Assembly: GCA_024195265.1 (NCBI GenBank)
Contig: JAJLRJ010000004.1
Span: 41,559,488-41,623,487, forward strand
Length of the DNA stretch: 64,000 nucleotides
Source of the DNA: Dendrophyllia cribrosa
Taxonomy: Eukaryota > Cnidaria > Anthozoa > Scleractinia > Dendrophylliidae
Direction of reading: 5' to 3'
Shown here piece by piece: positions 1 through 12,024 of this stretch (position 1 is its first letter; every line of letters starts with the position of its first letter). The notes below the pieces were generated by a model. The model had not been told where the DNA came from and searched no databases. It worked only from the letters and a program-made list of their open reading frames with translations. A program made the position numbers and the translations under genes.

Positions 1-498
1 CGGAGAAAAAGTTTTTTTGTGAACTTTTGTACGGTCTAAATGTACTGTGCAGACGGTCGGATAATACTGTTTTTGAGAATTGCTAAAATTGAAAAATAGC
101 CCGGTCGTCAATATTAATCTTAATTCTTGTGCTTCCGACCTTTCACCTATTAGTTAAGTTTCATCTTAGTTAAGCTTGTTCAGAGGGTCTTCAGAGGGCG
201 CCGCTGCTGTTAGGCTAAGCCTAACTATATATATTACTCCTTTAGGAGCTCCTCTCTTCTACCCCGTTATCTTTTTTTCTTTATCTTTTTGATATCCCCC
301 GAAATTGAGCCCATTCGAAAAGTAAATTGACGAAAAATAAGTCATGTGTTTATTCTCGGAAGTTAACGGTATAACTGTGTGTTAATGACGTCACGTTTAA
401 TTTCATTAGTCACGTGGGTGTTGTCGCCGTTGGGTATGTAGTTGACGATGAATGCAATCAATGACGTGACTGATGGGGTGTCCAAATGTTATCACACT

Positions 499-809
499 TA
501 GGAGTTTATTACATTTAAGGCCAAATGTTATTACATTTAGGACTTTATTACATTTAGGGTCAGTTGTTACATTTAGGTCTTCAACAAGCCCGAGCCCGAG
601 CCAGAGCCAGAGACTAATCCCAAAGGAACCTGGACGTGCTAGAATCCGAAACGACTCTGGGTCGGTGATGATAGGGCTGACGGAACGAAGGTCACACGTG
701 AACCACGGCTGGACTTCAAACGCGTAGGAGTTTATTACATTTAAGGCCAAATGTTATTACATTTAGGACTTTATTACATTTAGGGTCAGTTATTACATTT
801 AGGTCTTCA
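499..809. repeat. Pair of ~83-bp direct repeats
   Basis: Two nearly identical blocks at about 499-582 and 725-809 are built from short variations on TTATTACATTTAGG. They flank a 140-bp unique spacer that includes a degenerate CCCGAG/CCAGAG run (about 586-612). The open frames crossing this block in both directions look like repeat translation and show no protein similarity I recognise. Confidence 0.7.
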
Positions 810-984
810 GCAGACGCTGGATTCTTAAAAAGGCTTCAAATTCTGACATGAAATACTTTACTTCATAAAAACGGTTATACTAGTAATTTTCAATGAAGCT
901 TTAAATCACAAAATCGTATATCGACTTGTTAACCCGTGAATACGCTTAAGCGAAATGAACGGGTTATCGGTAACAGCGGCCAAT

Positions 985-1060
985 TCACTCACTCACTCAC
1001 TCACTCACTCACTCACTCACTCACTCACTCACTCACTCACTCACTCGCTCGCTCGCTCGT
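985..1060. repeat. (CTCA)n microsatellite grading to CTCG
   Basis: About fifteen uninterrupted CTCA/TCAC units, ending in CTCG and TTCG variants. The 60-codon frame through it (SLTHSLTH repeats) is an artefact of the microsatellite. Confidence 0.95.
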
Positions 1061-1680
1061 TCGTTTCATCACTCAGATGTAAACTTTTTCCGCATATCTA
1101 CGTTGAAATAATAAAATTTGACCTTAGTAGTGTGTAAGCCATCAGACAATAGAGCCGGTTGCGGAAGGACGTGAGTTCGATTCTTGTCAGAACGGATTTT
1201 TTCTTTTCTTTTTTTTTCTTTTTCGAACTGAAAATTACTGTTTTTTGGTTTGTTTGCGTTCCACAAAAGTCGTTACATTTCATTTCCAAAAAATACCCGC
1301 AATATTGCGTTACCGCTCACTCGTTCCATCACTCAGCTGTAAACTTAGTACGAATGCGTTTCGTTACTGAGAACAACGTGAATCCCCGCATGAATCCAGC
1401 GACAACAACAACTAATTTGCTGTAAACGAATATGAACATCAATAAGCTTGAAGATCTTTCGCATTTGGAGTCTTTAATGCAACATTAAAATCGATCTAAA
1501 AGGATTTTTTAACCGAGGCACGCATTTTGATACGTATCTATGTTACGCTAACAAACTTTTGTCTTATCTAAGTATGTGTTCCGAGATAGGCAGTCGGAGG
1601 CCCGAGTCCAACTCTCAGCCAGGGCATTTTTTTCTTTTCATTTTTCTTCGGACTGGACATTATGAAAGTGATGTACTTTT

Positions 1681-1682
1681 GT

Positions 1683-1724
<42 letters not shown>
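1681..1724. repeat. (GT)n microsatellite
   Basis: A nearly pure GT run with one TATG interruption near its left end. Open frames across it in both directions (CVCVC, THTHT) are translation of the repeat. Confidence 0.95.
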
Positions 1725-1725
<1 letters not shown>

Positions 1726-2879
1726 CGTCAAAAATCCAGCAGTTTCTTGGTGTTGCGATCACCAAATGACGTAAAACAAAAGATTCAAAAGAAAGTAAAC
1801 AATACCCACACCACAACACAATAGCTAACCAACAATAGTTTCCGCAACACCAAGAAACACCCAAAAATCCTAACGTTTAATTAAAAAATTAAAAAAATAT
1901 CGAACCGTGTCAGTGTGAAAACATAAGCTCACCGCAATATTGCGTTACGCGTTAGCATTTTTTATTACATGACACAATAGAGGTTTTGGCTGATTATTTG
2001 TTAGTAAAATCACGTGGTGTTGTGTTTTTCGAGGACTAAACTTGGACACAGAATCCCTTTTTACTAACTTTACACCTAAGGGGACTGGTGGTGCCTGTCT
2101 GGTGAACGTCCCTCAATTCCTAATGGCTCTGTAAATTTGAAGCGTAATCGGCTCCCAAAAGGCCAAGTTATAAACCTTTTTATAATAAGATCCCAAGCAA
2201 ACTTTGGCCTTATATATGAATTTATTCATGACCAAATATGAATTTATACATGAAATATGAATTTATTCATGGCCAAATATCTCCAGCAACCTTGTATATT
2301 GCCCTGCCACCAGCGCAAGACCTGTGTAATTTTTCGAGGTTTAAATATTTGTATATCGCCCTTGCATTTATAATTATCAACCATCAACCCCGCTCTTCCC
2401 TCTGTATCAATCCCTTACAAGTTTGTTTTGTTATTACCCCTTGTGGCCGATATTTTTTTGAATGTTTCTAAAATAGAGTTCGTTTGTTTATATAGAATGC
2501 TTTATATTCTTGTCACATCAGCTTTATCTAAACCTTTTCGATTAATGACTTTGTGGCAATAACGTTAACCCAGTAATATAAACAAGTTTGATTAGGCAAT
2601 CTGCCAATTCTTAATATTGCTCACTCCCATCACTCAATCCTTTCTTTAATCTACATGCATCGAAGACCTACAATTACAAGAGTGTCTTTTTAAGACTTTT
2701 TTGATGTGAATTGTCACGTCTTCTTCCAGCAGGTGTCTTCCTGTTTTTTCTTTTGTGTGTCGTAATTGGTTAATTCTCGTGAGCGGCCTTATACAATGGC
2801 TGTGTTATGACCAGGTGGATTCATTCTCGTGTCAAACTATTCTTACCAAAATCGTACAACATAACAAATAAGGGACATT

Positions 2880-3923
2880 ATGGCTTATTCTGCCTCAAAC
2901 ATTTCCAAGTTTACTTTTGTTAGTATCACATTTTTATCTACTCTAGTTGGCAACGCACTTCTCGCCTACGTCCTCATCAAGTGTCGAAGGCACCTTCTTG
3001 TTAATCGCCCAACTTATCAGTTTATTTTGAACATCGTGCTTTCTGATCTCGCCGTTGGTCTTCTAACAATGCCATTCGAGTTTATTCGCGAGCTTCTCGA
3101 TGAATGGATCTTTGGAACAGTCGCGTGCAAGATGGTCGAGTTCGTTGAAATAGCCGTAACCGGCACGGCAGTTATCACGCACGCGTTGATTGCCTATGAT
3201 CGATTTCGCAGCCTGGCTCGTCCTTATCTTCCAAAGATGGAAGCAAGGCTGGTTAAGAAAATGATTGCTTTGTCATGGCTTGTTCCCGCCTTTGCTTCAA
3301 GTCCTTATTTGTACATGTTTGAAGTAGAAGAGATTGACTCTAAAATCATCTGCACACCAAAAGCATTACCATTTGAATGGCTTGATAAAATGTATGAGAC
3401 CGTCGAGTTTGTAACTATCCTGTTAGCACCTTTTTTGGTCATGTGCTGGTGTTATTTTCACGTGACGCTGATAATGTGGGGGAAAAGTCCTTTGGTGGCA
3501 GTCGAAAACTTCTCTGTGACAAGCCAAAATTATGTTGTTCACCAAAACAAGAAGCGAGTGACGCGAATATCTGGCTTAGTTGCAGCAGCATTTACTGTAT
3601 GTTGGCTTCCAACCTTTGTTCTTAGCTTTGTTCGGATTATCTCGGGCACGGAACATGTCCATCGAACGCATCTTCTGCACGAGATTGCTATGTTTGGCAC
3701 CTTCATCAATGAAGCCATCAATCCAATTATCTACTGCGCTTTTGACAGGAACATAAAAGCGAGAATTCGCTTACGGGTTATTTGCACACACAGTGTAGAT
3801 AGCGCTGGATCAAGCAATAATGCTAACCTAACTGCCACAATTGCAACTGAACACGGTCAGAATGCGAGGAGTTTCAGAAACCTCGATGCAACATTGTTAA
3901 CTAATCGAACGATCGAAATATGA
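2880..3923 (+). CDS. Single-exon class A GPCR, neuropeptide-receptor-like
   Basis: A rhodopsin-family seven-transmembrane receptor of 347 residues encoded without introns. Class A landmarks are in order: N-glycosylation site N7-I-S; TM1 GN at 24-25; TM2 LSDL with D56; WIFG in the first extracellular loop at 77-80; C83 at the top of TM3; DRF at 107-109 in place of DRY; W133 in TM4; C158 in extracellular loop 2 (disulfide partner of C83); P184 in TM5; CWLP at 241-244 in TM6; NPIIY at 281-285 in TM7. The short N-terminus and the WxFG motif fit peptide receptors (orexin/NPFF/tachykinin-like), but the ligand cannot be read from the sequence. The start codon has A at -3 and G at +4, with an in-frame TAA at 2862-2864. 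Three NxS/T sites near the C-terminus are cytoplasmic and unlikely to be used. Cnidarian genomes carry many such intronless receptors. Confidence 0.93.
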   Translation: MAYSASNISKFTFVSITFLSTLVGNALLAYVLIKCRRHLLVNRPTYQFILNIVLSDLAVGLLTMPFEFIRELLDEWIFGTVACKMVEFVEIAVTGTAVITHALIAYDRFRSLARPYLPKMEARLVKKMIALSWLVPAFASSPYLYMFEVEEIDSKIICTPKALPFEWLDKMYETVEFVTILLAPFLVMCWCYFHVTLIMWGKSPLVAVENFSVTSQNYVVHQNKKRVTRISGLVAAAFTVCWLPTFVLSFVRIISGTEHVHRTHLLHEIAMFGTFINEAINPIIYCAFDRNIKARIRLRVICTHSVDSAGSSNNANLTATIATEHGQNARSFRNLDATLLTNRTIEI

Positions 3924-6383
3924 CACCCTGCGGGGGAGTAAGTCTCCATAGCCAGAGACAAAAACATTGTCAACAAAATAAAATGGAAAAAATCTGACAT
4001 GAGGATTTGGCAATAAACTTTAATCGTAAATTCACCAAGGCAGACAGTTCAAAACTGAGATCATGTTCATTATTTTGAAAAATTAGTTACCTTTGACATT
4101 GATTGTTTTCCTTGGCTGCATGTTAAGTGAATAAACACTGTTTATTCAAGCTTTTCAGCAAACATGGTTTTGCTTACCGTTGATTCTAAAACACCTTTAA
4201 TAATTTTTTTTAGATTGACATTCTGTTATACATTAATCGCCTTTTCAGTTTTTGTGTTGTTGTATTGCAGATAGAAATACGGTAAAAGTTGCTCTCATTT
4301 GTAATTGTTATTGTTAAACATGCAGAGTGTCCCTTCAAGCCATTTAAAGGTTTCGTCCTTTGGTATTTGTCAGAATCCCGATAATTAGGTTCACTTTGTT
4401 ATCACTCTTGTAGCGTCTAAAAAAATAGAACCAGCCATAAGTGCAGTACAACGTACCTGTCCTTACAGACGCAATAGTAAATACAATACAGATACCTTAG
4501 TCTTGCGGAAATCAATATTGGAACTAAACGCAAGCCGTGGCATTCGCATCAGGATAATCATAGATCGATGATTTTCACTTAACAACGTTACAAAACCATG
4601 TCTCATTAGCTCAATGTTTTCATCGCAGTTACTGAAAATACTACTGTAACTGCCTCGTGCTAATAAAAACTACTGTAGAAAGACGCTGGACACGTTTACT
4701 TTTATTGTCTTTACTTATATATTTATTTATTTTTTTCATTTCTGTCAACTCGGACAAATTGTAATTCTATTCTGTGACAATGCGAGACGCAACTTTTTAT
4801 CTGCAAGAAAAGCCGTTCATTTTATGATCTTCACAGGCCATGTGATGTTCACTGAAAACTTTCACTGCGTTTTCTTTCGAAGTGGACGGGATGTTACTGA
4901 AGTCGTACTCAAAACGTTTTTATACCCTTCATATAATGGGGAAAGGGCCAATAAGCAAAGTAAACTTCATGTCATGGAAATCCAGAAAATGTTTCCATTT
5001 TCATTTTAGCAGGTGTACTAGGACTGACGTGAAGAGAACTAACTTTGCTATTAATTTGTGGTTTGGGTCTTCCTTTAGATTATTAAATTTTCTTAACCAC
5101 CTATCATGGGGTCTTTAAAAATAAAACAAACTTCCTGTAAACAAAACTGTTCATATAGCCATCAATTTTCATATTATCATCTTTGCTTGTACTCCACTGC
5201 CTAACCTAGAAATCTGGTGTCCGATATATTGCCAGCTTTGCAGAACAGCTTGAAGTTTTGCGCTGCTCTTTAACTATTAAATATTTTCCAAATTGATGTC
5301 ATTTTCTTTTAAAGATTAAACCGTGTGTTAAAATTAATCCGCGTGAAAACGCAGTTTAGTATATTAATCCTTATCTGTTCAACATTTGACACCATGTTGT
5401 TCTATTATGCCAAACTTCCCGTAATACGCTAAACGTCTTCTTAAAACTATGTTGACCTGACTCCCGAACGTGCATTATTAGCTTTGTATTGTTATGTTTA
5501 CAAACACGGTACTGAACTATGCTCATAAAAATGGTTTTGCCCTCAAAGCAATCACTAAACTTGTCAGAGGAATACCAAAAAGTTCATTTTTTCCTCAGTC
5601 GATGAAGCCAATGTATCTTTTTTTCGTTTTTCAATTCACTCTCGAGACAAGAACTAAAGCACAATATGGGTAAATGTAACATGTGGCTCGGACCTTATGC
5701 TGAGCTAGAGAGAATGCAAACGGAAAACCGGAACCACAGACAAAAGGAAGTTACGACCAAAATTAATATATACATGGAGGCTTCGCCTCGAATTTCAAAG
5801 CCACACACGTACGTTCATATACTAATTTTTATTGAAGGTTATAGAAGTGACACCCCTTCCATGTACCATATATCAGATTGACCCCTTGCTGATGATGTCT
5901 TAAAAATACACTACGTTGTTAACTGATCCATAACGTATGAGACTATCCTACAAGGTGTTAATTCAGGCTAAAAAAGGACCTTCAACTTTCATAATCTTTG
6001 CGTTGTAATTTCTGATCAAATTTTGCACCTCCTAATTCTTTTTTATTTTTGTATCAAACATTGTCAAAAAGCCAGTGACAATGTAATTTAAGTTAACGGC
6101 TTCATGTTTGTCTCCTTTTAATTAATTTCCCATAAGTGGAAGCGTAAGTGCACAGAAACGTTCTCTACTTTCTGGTTCATGCAATACACCTACCGTGTGG
6201 TGGTGTGGTATGAAATTTTTGCGGGTCGGTTTAATCTCGCGGATTTCTGATTTTTTGCGTTTCGTGGGAAGACATATTTTAGACGTCATCGCTGGGAACA
6301 AATTTTCACGGATCTCGGTTTTTGACGTACGGTACTTGCCGGTATATAACAACAAGAAAAATTCAATGTTGTCAGTTATTTTA
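3924..6383. other. No gene recognised
   Basis: AT-rich sequence between the GPCR and the 6.38-kb TIR element. All frames are short and without recognisable similarity. If the GABA-B-type receptor ends inside this window, its missing TM6/TM7 exons could be here or at 6.8-9.3 kb on the minus strand, but I could not identify them by eye. Confidence 0.5.
3977..4017 (+). promoter_or_regulatory. Candidate polyadenylation signals of the GPCR gene
   Basis: AATAAA occurs at 3977-3982 and again at 4012-4017, 54 and 89 bp after the GPCR stop codon. They would give a very short 3' UTR. Such hexamers are also expected by chance in AT-rich DNA. Confidence 0.45.
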
Positions 6384-6802
6384 TTAAAGGGGTTATGTCG
6401 CGAGGATGGCGGGTGAGTACTGGGTACTAACAACTTGAAAAACGTCCGGTGGCTTTTTATCAAGTTGGCGGCCATTACTGTCGAATTCGCTGCAAGATCT
6501 CAAGTTTACAAATTAGTTAGAGTATTTACTTGGCTAGATTTTTGTTAAATTATTTCTGCGATTTGTTAGTCGTACCTTCGAAAACTTCGATTTCTTCCAG
6601 TAGTGGTGGAAGTTGGGGAGGAATTTAAAAGCGAAATCGATCGTGTGTTTGTTTACCTCGCGTGGTTCGACACGAGTGCAAGCGCGATAAAACTTGCCGC
6701 GATCCGGGAGGGAACAACAGAAATTTGACATGTGCGACGTCAGGTGACGTCACATGACAGGAACTCATTGCGCAGACTCACCTTGCGACATAGCCCCTTT
6801 AA
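6384..6802. mobile_element. Short TIR element (MITE), TAAAGGGG...GACATAGCCCC
   Basis: The left end TAAAGGGGTTATGTCGCGAG is mirrored at the right by CTTGCGACATAGCCCCTTTA, giving termini of about 20 bp around 420 bp of non-coding sequence. A third related terminus (TAAAGGGGCTATGTCC) appears alone at about 34011. No transposase is present, so it is a non-autonomous DNA element. Confidence 0.7.
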
Positions 6803-7659
6803 AAGGTTTTTTTCTTGTGTGACAATTCAACGGCTACTGTAAGGTGTGATTTCGTATGCCATCTCGGCCAGGCAAAACAAGTGAAATGCTAAAATTAACT
6901 GAACTTTATTGTTCTAAATAAATTGAGTAAATTTTGGCGGATATATCTTTTCGCTGGAGTTCATTTTCGTGGTATTAGTTATTTTCGCGGATCGTTGGAA
7001 AACCCGCGAAATTCGCGAAAATTTAATGCATGTCACACGGTAGGAGAACCAGTAACCATATCGAATACGGATGGAACTACGCGTTCACTTCGGAATATGA
7101 CTCAGTAAAATACAAGCGATTGACTCCATCAAACGTCCACCCCCTCTGTACGTCCGAGGGTTAAGTTTTGTTAGGTTATATGCGCAACAGCACTGAGTAC
7201 TACAGAATACAATACATTGTATGCACTGAACTATTATTGATATGAGAAGTGTATGGTGCGGTAGAACCAAGCGAGACTTGTACAGTATTTTTAGTGCCGT
7301 ATCTGACCGATATACTGTAGTTATTGCATGATATAGTTATATTAAAATGCTGAGTGATGCAACGTAACAGTGAAACAACAATAACTCTTGTTAAGGCCAT
7401 ACAATTCAAGAGTTGTTGCTTGATCTATAAGAAAAGCTTCCCTGGCTTTACGTATTGAGTCTCATGAAGCTAGTTTTTTAAGCTATATAAGTACTTAAAG
7501 CTAAAATTAAGGCTGTCTTTAACAGGGTATACTGGTACTATGGTAACATCTTACGTGATGACCATAAGATCACAACTTGTTCGCAAATGACTAAACATTT
7601 GTTTGACACTATTATTGTAGCGCCAACAGATAAGGAATTGTTGCATCGGATCCACTCTA

Positions 7660-7925
7660 AGTAATAAGCGTTTCAAGTTATCCTGGGATTTCCCGGGAAA
7701 TCCTGAGAATTCCTTCTTTTGAACGAGCTTATTTCTGGTTTTCACACATTTCTGCCAATTCCCGAGAATTCTGGACAATAACCGAGAAGGTGTTAAATAC
7801 TGCTTGAGGTGGTCCCGAAAATTCCCAAAAATTCCGGTCGCACCAAAATGTCCCAAGATTTTTTGGGAAATCCTGAGAATTCCTGGGAATTTTTCTTTTC
7901 TTGAGAATTCTCGGGAAGTGCAGGA
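7660..7925. repeat. GGGAATTC-rich dispersed repeat, copy A
   Basis: A block full of variants of CCTGGGAATTCTCAGGATTT, many self-complementary. It is collinear over about 250 bp with 38465-38755 (shared landmarks GAGCTTATTTCTGGTTTTCA, CAATAACCGAGAAGGTGTTA and TCGCACCAAAATGT) and related to 30855-31240. Open frames here are repeat translation. Confidence 0.65.
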
Positions 7926-8054
7926 AATAACTAGAAACGGTCGTGAGCCACTTTGAAAACGTTATGAATGTCTATAGCCTTGAATTGCTAAATACTGTAC
8001 AAACAATATTTAACGACAACAATTGTGCAATCATACCTTTTTAGGACATATTCA

Positions 8055-8690
8055 AACCCTGTTTAAACCCTATTCAGCCTGGACTTTTTTTGAGTTTCTG
8101 AGCCTGGGGGGGGGGGGGGGGGGGGCACATTCCTCCCTCCCCCCCCCCTCGTAACTTCAAGAACATTATGGCTATGACAATGAAACTTAGAGGGTACATA
8201 GTACGTCCAAAACTGTCTCCTTTGCGGTCCGCACAATGGAACGATGACGTCATATGACGTAGTGATTAGGTAATTAGTCATACGGCCGCCATCCTGGATC
8301 CGCCATCTTGGATTTCTGAAATTTTTTAAAACCTCTTAAAAACCGTCCAAATTCACTCAAAATTAATCAAAACCAATAAATAAACGCGAAATGACGTAAA
8401 AATATAAAAGTTACACCAATAAACATTGTTTTTCTTCATTCAAAGGTATAAATATGCAAATTTCAAAAAACATGGCTGTCAAAATCTGGTTGCCATGGAA
8501 ACGTCAAGTCACGTGATAAAAAATTGTCACATGAAATTGTTGCCAGATAAATTTTAGGAAAAGTCACAAAGTTTGATGGCGTTTGGATACACATTAAAGA
8601 AGTTATGAATGTTGAAAGTTAGCGCGGGCACTTTGTGCCTCCCCCCCCCCCCCCCCCCCCCCCAAGCCGAATAGGGTTAATTAAGCCGAG
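8055..8690. mobile_element. ~630-bp non-autonomous TIR element with G-run/C-run ends
   Basis: The left edge AACCCTATTCAGCCTGG leads into a run of 20 G (8106-8125). The right edge is a run of 23 C (8641-8663) followed by AAGCCGAATAGGGTTAA, the reverse complement of the left edge. The interior is non-coding and has a palindromic GACGTCATATGACGT. I recognise this layout as a common dispersed family in coral genomes; that is recall, not a search result. Confidence 0.75.
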
Positions 8691-9150
8691 ATGACCCGGT
8701 TTGCCGAGATGACTTTCAGCCCGTTATTACATAAAGCGAGCCAGCCCGGGCGAGAACTAAATTTAGCATCAACAGTCTTGGCTGAAAGTTCTTGTTTTGA
8801 AAATGGCGCAAAGCATAGAATGTTTTAATTAAGGATTTTTTCTGCATTTTATGTACCTCTTTATCATTTAAAGAGAAAATGGACCATTTACAGGCAAGCA
8901 GGTTTGCTCTGAGGCAATTTTTGTGCTGTCCCAGTTTAAGCCAGACTGGCCCGGTAAACGCGATTACATGGAAAATTTTCGCCCCGTTTAGCCGGGATCC
9001 CGGCATCGCGATACCGGGATCCCGGCTGTGCTGGCCCGGTTGTCATATAATCGCAAAGTTGATTTTTGTTGCGCTTAACAGGCGTGCCGAGATCTCGACA
9101 AACCGGGCCAGCTCGGCTAACCGGGCCAGCTCAGCTCATATAATCAGGCT
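8682..9150. mobile_element. GC-rich TIR repeat (CCGGGCCAGC family)
   Basis: Ends resemble each other in inverted orientation (TAAGCCGAGATGACCCGG at left; CCGGGCCAGCTCAGCTCA and AATCAGGCTT at right). The interior holds a strong palindrome, GATCCCGGCATCGCGATACC, extended by CCGGGATCCCGG on the right. No transposase is visible. It abuts the previous element directly. Confidence 0.5.
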
Positions 9151-9294
9151 TGAGCCACGTACAGTTATACCACATGTTCAGGGAGAAGAGGCAAAATACC
9201 ATACCCTGTCCAGCGGCCCGTCCCCGTATGGGTCATGGAAGGAGTACTACTCGTAGCCTATTGTGCTGATTGTGGAACTGATCAAAAGACTTAC

Positions 9295-9478
9295 CAATAT
9301 GATGGGAGTCGTTTAAAGCAGGTATCTTGACATTTCGCGTCTCCCAAGCCAGAAACAGACCAAACAGTAGCAGTATTCCCTTGTATGAGTACAGCAGACC
9401 CAACCATATGATCACGTTATTAACCTCGCAAGTGTACACGTAGGGCACGTAAAGTGTGGTGTCATCTCCATGATTGGA
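9295..9478 (-). CDS. GABA-B-type receptor exon 14 (TM5), last exon found
   Basis: 184 bp, acceptor CTATAG, donor GTAAGT. Extracellular loop 2 ends with YTCEV, followed by TM5 ([18 protein letters not shown]) and [16 protein letters not shown]. The donor shows the gene continues leftward in phase 1. Confidence 0.9.
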
Positions 9479-11945
9479 CTATAGACAAGGAATGAATGCT
9501 TTATTGATTGAATGTAAGAATTATTCACCGACGTAGAAGTCAACAGTGGTGGATATTTGCCAAGCCGCGAAGCAGCGAGATAAATAGTGAAATTTTTTGG
9601 GGGCGGTGCGCGGGTGCAGCGGGGGTGGCGAGGGTAGCGGGGAACCGGCTGCCCCCCGACCTCATACCCACCAGCACCTACCCTCTACTCCCTTCCCCTA
9701 GATCCGCCACTGGTTTATAAATGTGAACTCTTGACGTACTTAAGCAAACTTCTTTAAGCAAACGGTGTCTGCATATGAAATATTGGAAATACAAAATGCA
9801 ATAATATACTTACGTAGGTAGTAAGGTATTTGAGTTTCTTCTGAAAAGGATCCAAAAAATTCCAGTTCAACAAGATAACCAAATCTATAAGGAGAAGAAC
9901 GCCGATAACCGCGAAAAGGTGTACATCTTTGATAATCTAAAAAACAAAATACAATATCATCAATTGCGCGACCGTCTGACATGCAAAAAGAAAGCTCGTC
10001 CAGATGACCCTGATTACCAGCAGACAGGACTCGGATAGGTGGATTTAACCCTGTCTGCCATGTATTACGCAAACGGCAAGAGAAAAGAAATAGAGCAGAC
10101 CCATACAGTAAAAATCCACATATACAACTCTGCATTTTGCCAAGTTAGTCTCAATAAGGTTTCTTATATAATTGGTGTTTACTGGGAAATTAGGCTATTT
10201 AGAGTAATAAACAGCTTCTTATTTTCTTAACTGTTATATTGGAATATTTAACAACTATTCACTGAAATGGAGGTGGGTAAATATCCACTACTACCCACCT
10301 ACACTGAGGTGAATAGTTGTTTTAGTATGTACTGAAACAGTGAGATAATATAACGAAAATGATGCTTTTTAACTCATTTATTCCTGTCAACGATTACAAT
10401 TTTCGCGCGCAAATTGCTGGGAGGTGAATAGCACTTGCTATTCCGAGTTTCAGTAGCCAATCAGAGCGCGCCTACAATGCTATATCCACTGTTTCAGTAT
10501 ATACTAAAGTCCAATACAGTGTGAAAACAGTATGAAACTGAACACTTCTGATAATGTTATACACTGAAAAGAGGGAACAGTATTTATACAGTTACAGTTG
10601 TGTATAGTATCTACATATATGTATCTGCAATGACATTGCAAAGGAGTTTGATTTTCATTGCCCAGTAGAGCTTGTTTTATGTGATTTATGAATTATAAGC
10701 TTTATATGAATTCTATAAAATAAGAACCTGTTTCAAAGTTTAGGCTAAAACAGGTTCTTATGTAAAGGGGGTCTAAATGGAAATCTTAGCCTTACAGGTT
10801 CTCAAAAATTAGGTTCTTATACACGGGTTTTTACTGTATTTGGAATTGGAAAAATACTGGATATTGGACAAATATAGGCGCTTACATTACCGTTTTTAAC
10901 TACTTTGATATAACATTGTAACTGTTTAACCGATAAACAGACAGATAGACAGACAGACAGGCAGACAGACAGACAGACAGGCAGACACAGACAGACTGGT
11001 TGTAGGCCGATTGACTGGCTAAACTTACAAATATATGAAAAGATGGATGGATAAATAATTTCGTAATCACGTTCTCGGTGAAAACAAAATTGGCATGAAA
11101 TCTTACCATTTTCTTTGCGCTTACTATTCTTGTGATCTTATGAACACGCCATGTTTTTGAAAACAAGGAGCCAAAAGCAAAAGTGAATCCAAAGCAAAGA
11201 GAGGCAGCCCTGGCCTAGTGGGAATAATAAGAAAAGAAAACTTGCATGTGAACTATTCAGTCCGTGAAAAAACATGCAATTTCACCTCAGTACCATAAAA
11301 CGGGACAGCCTAGGATGAAAGTCCGTTGGTAAGTTTTAGTGGGGGCACTGTGATATCTATTGGATATTTTAAATATCTATTATAAAAAAACATAAAGTAC
11401 AACTGTGTGCCTACAGAATTAACAAGTTCAAATTTCCAAGTTTTGTTCTTTTCCGATTGTTACAGAGTTGAAAGATTTTCAGAGTTATATACCTACAGGA
11501 AGTTGTCCCTTTGAGGACTCGTTTCTAGTCTCCCAGTTTTTTAAAGAAGGACTTAGCTAGGCGGTAGTGCGTCGTAGGATGCAGTTGCAAAAAATATTGA
11601 ATCAATCTAATATCCTTCCTTTCCTTTCGGTAGAACGCTTCTAAGCAACATGAGGCATCCTTAAGGTGACATGTTCGTTGCTATTGACAAGAATATGATT
11701 CATCACGAATAACATACAGACAGATGGCTCAACTCACCTTGCATAGATGTACTGTCAGATGATTGCCATCAAAAGCAAAAAGGATTACAGAAACGTAAGA
11801 AAGGATGCAACCCAAAATAATCACATTATTTAGGTTCGGACTTGACATTTTAATAAGCCTAAGGAAAAGAAAATGCAAAAGAAACATCAATTAAAATATT
11901 TTAAAAAGTATGTAACAGCCAAACTAGACAAATACACTGCAATGC

Positions 11946-11988
<43 letters not shown>

Positions 11989-11989
11989 T

Positions 11990-12024
<35 letters not shown>

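Larger units (their letters stand above)
951..1960. repeat. Dispersed repeat, copy 1 (related copies near 42.85 and 43.9 kb)
   Basis: The segment starting AATGAACGGGTTATCGG and running past the GT microsatellite shares long collinear stretches with 42848-43145 and 43905-44260. Shared pieces include ATCTACGTTGAAATAA, the TGTAAACGAATAT block and the ATCGAACCGTGTCAGT block. It contains two pieces resembling tRNA-derived B boxes (GAGTTCGATTC near 1171 and a degenerate version near 1604), each followed by a T/C-rich run, so it may be SINE-derived. Confidence 0.5.

Noticed and set aside
1559..1864. Frames on both strands with CVCVC or THTHT runs
   Set aside because: They read through the GT microsatellite.
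9740..10135. 131-codon minus frame read as a protein of its own
   Set aside because: The true coding frame in this stretch is the 41-codon exon at 9814-9936 in another frame, supported by splice sites and TM4 similarity.
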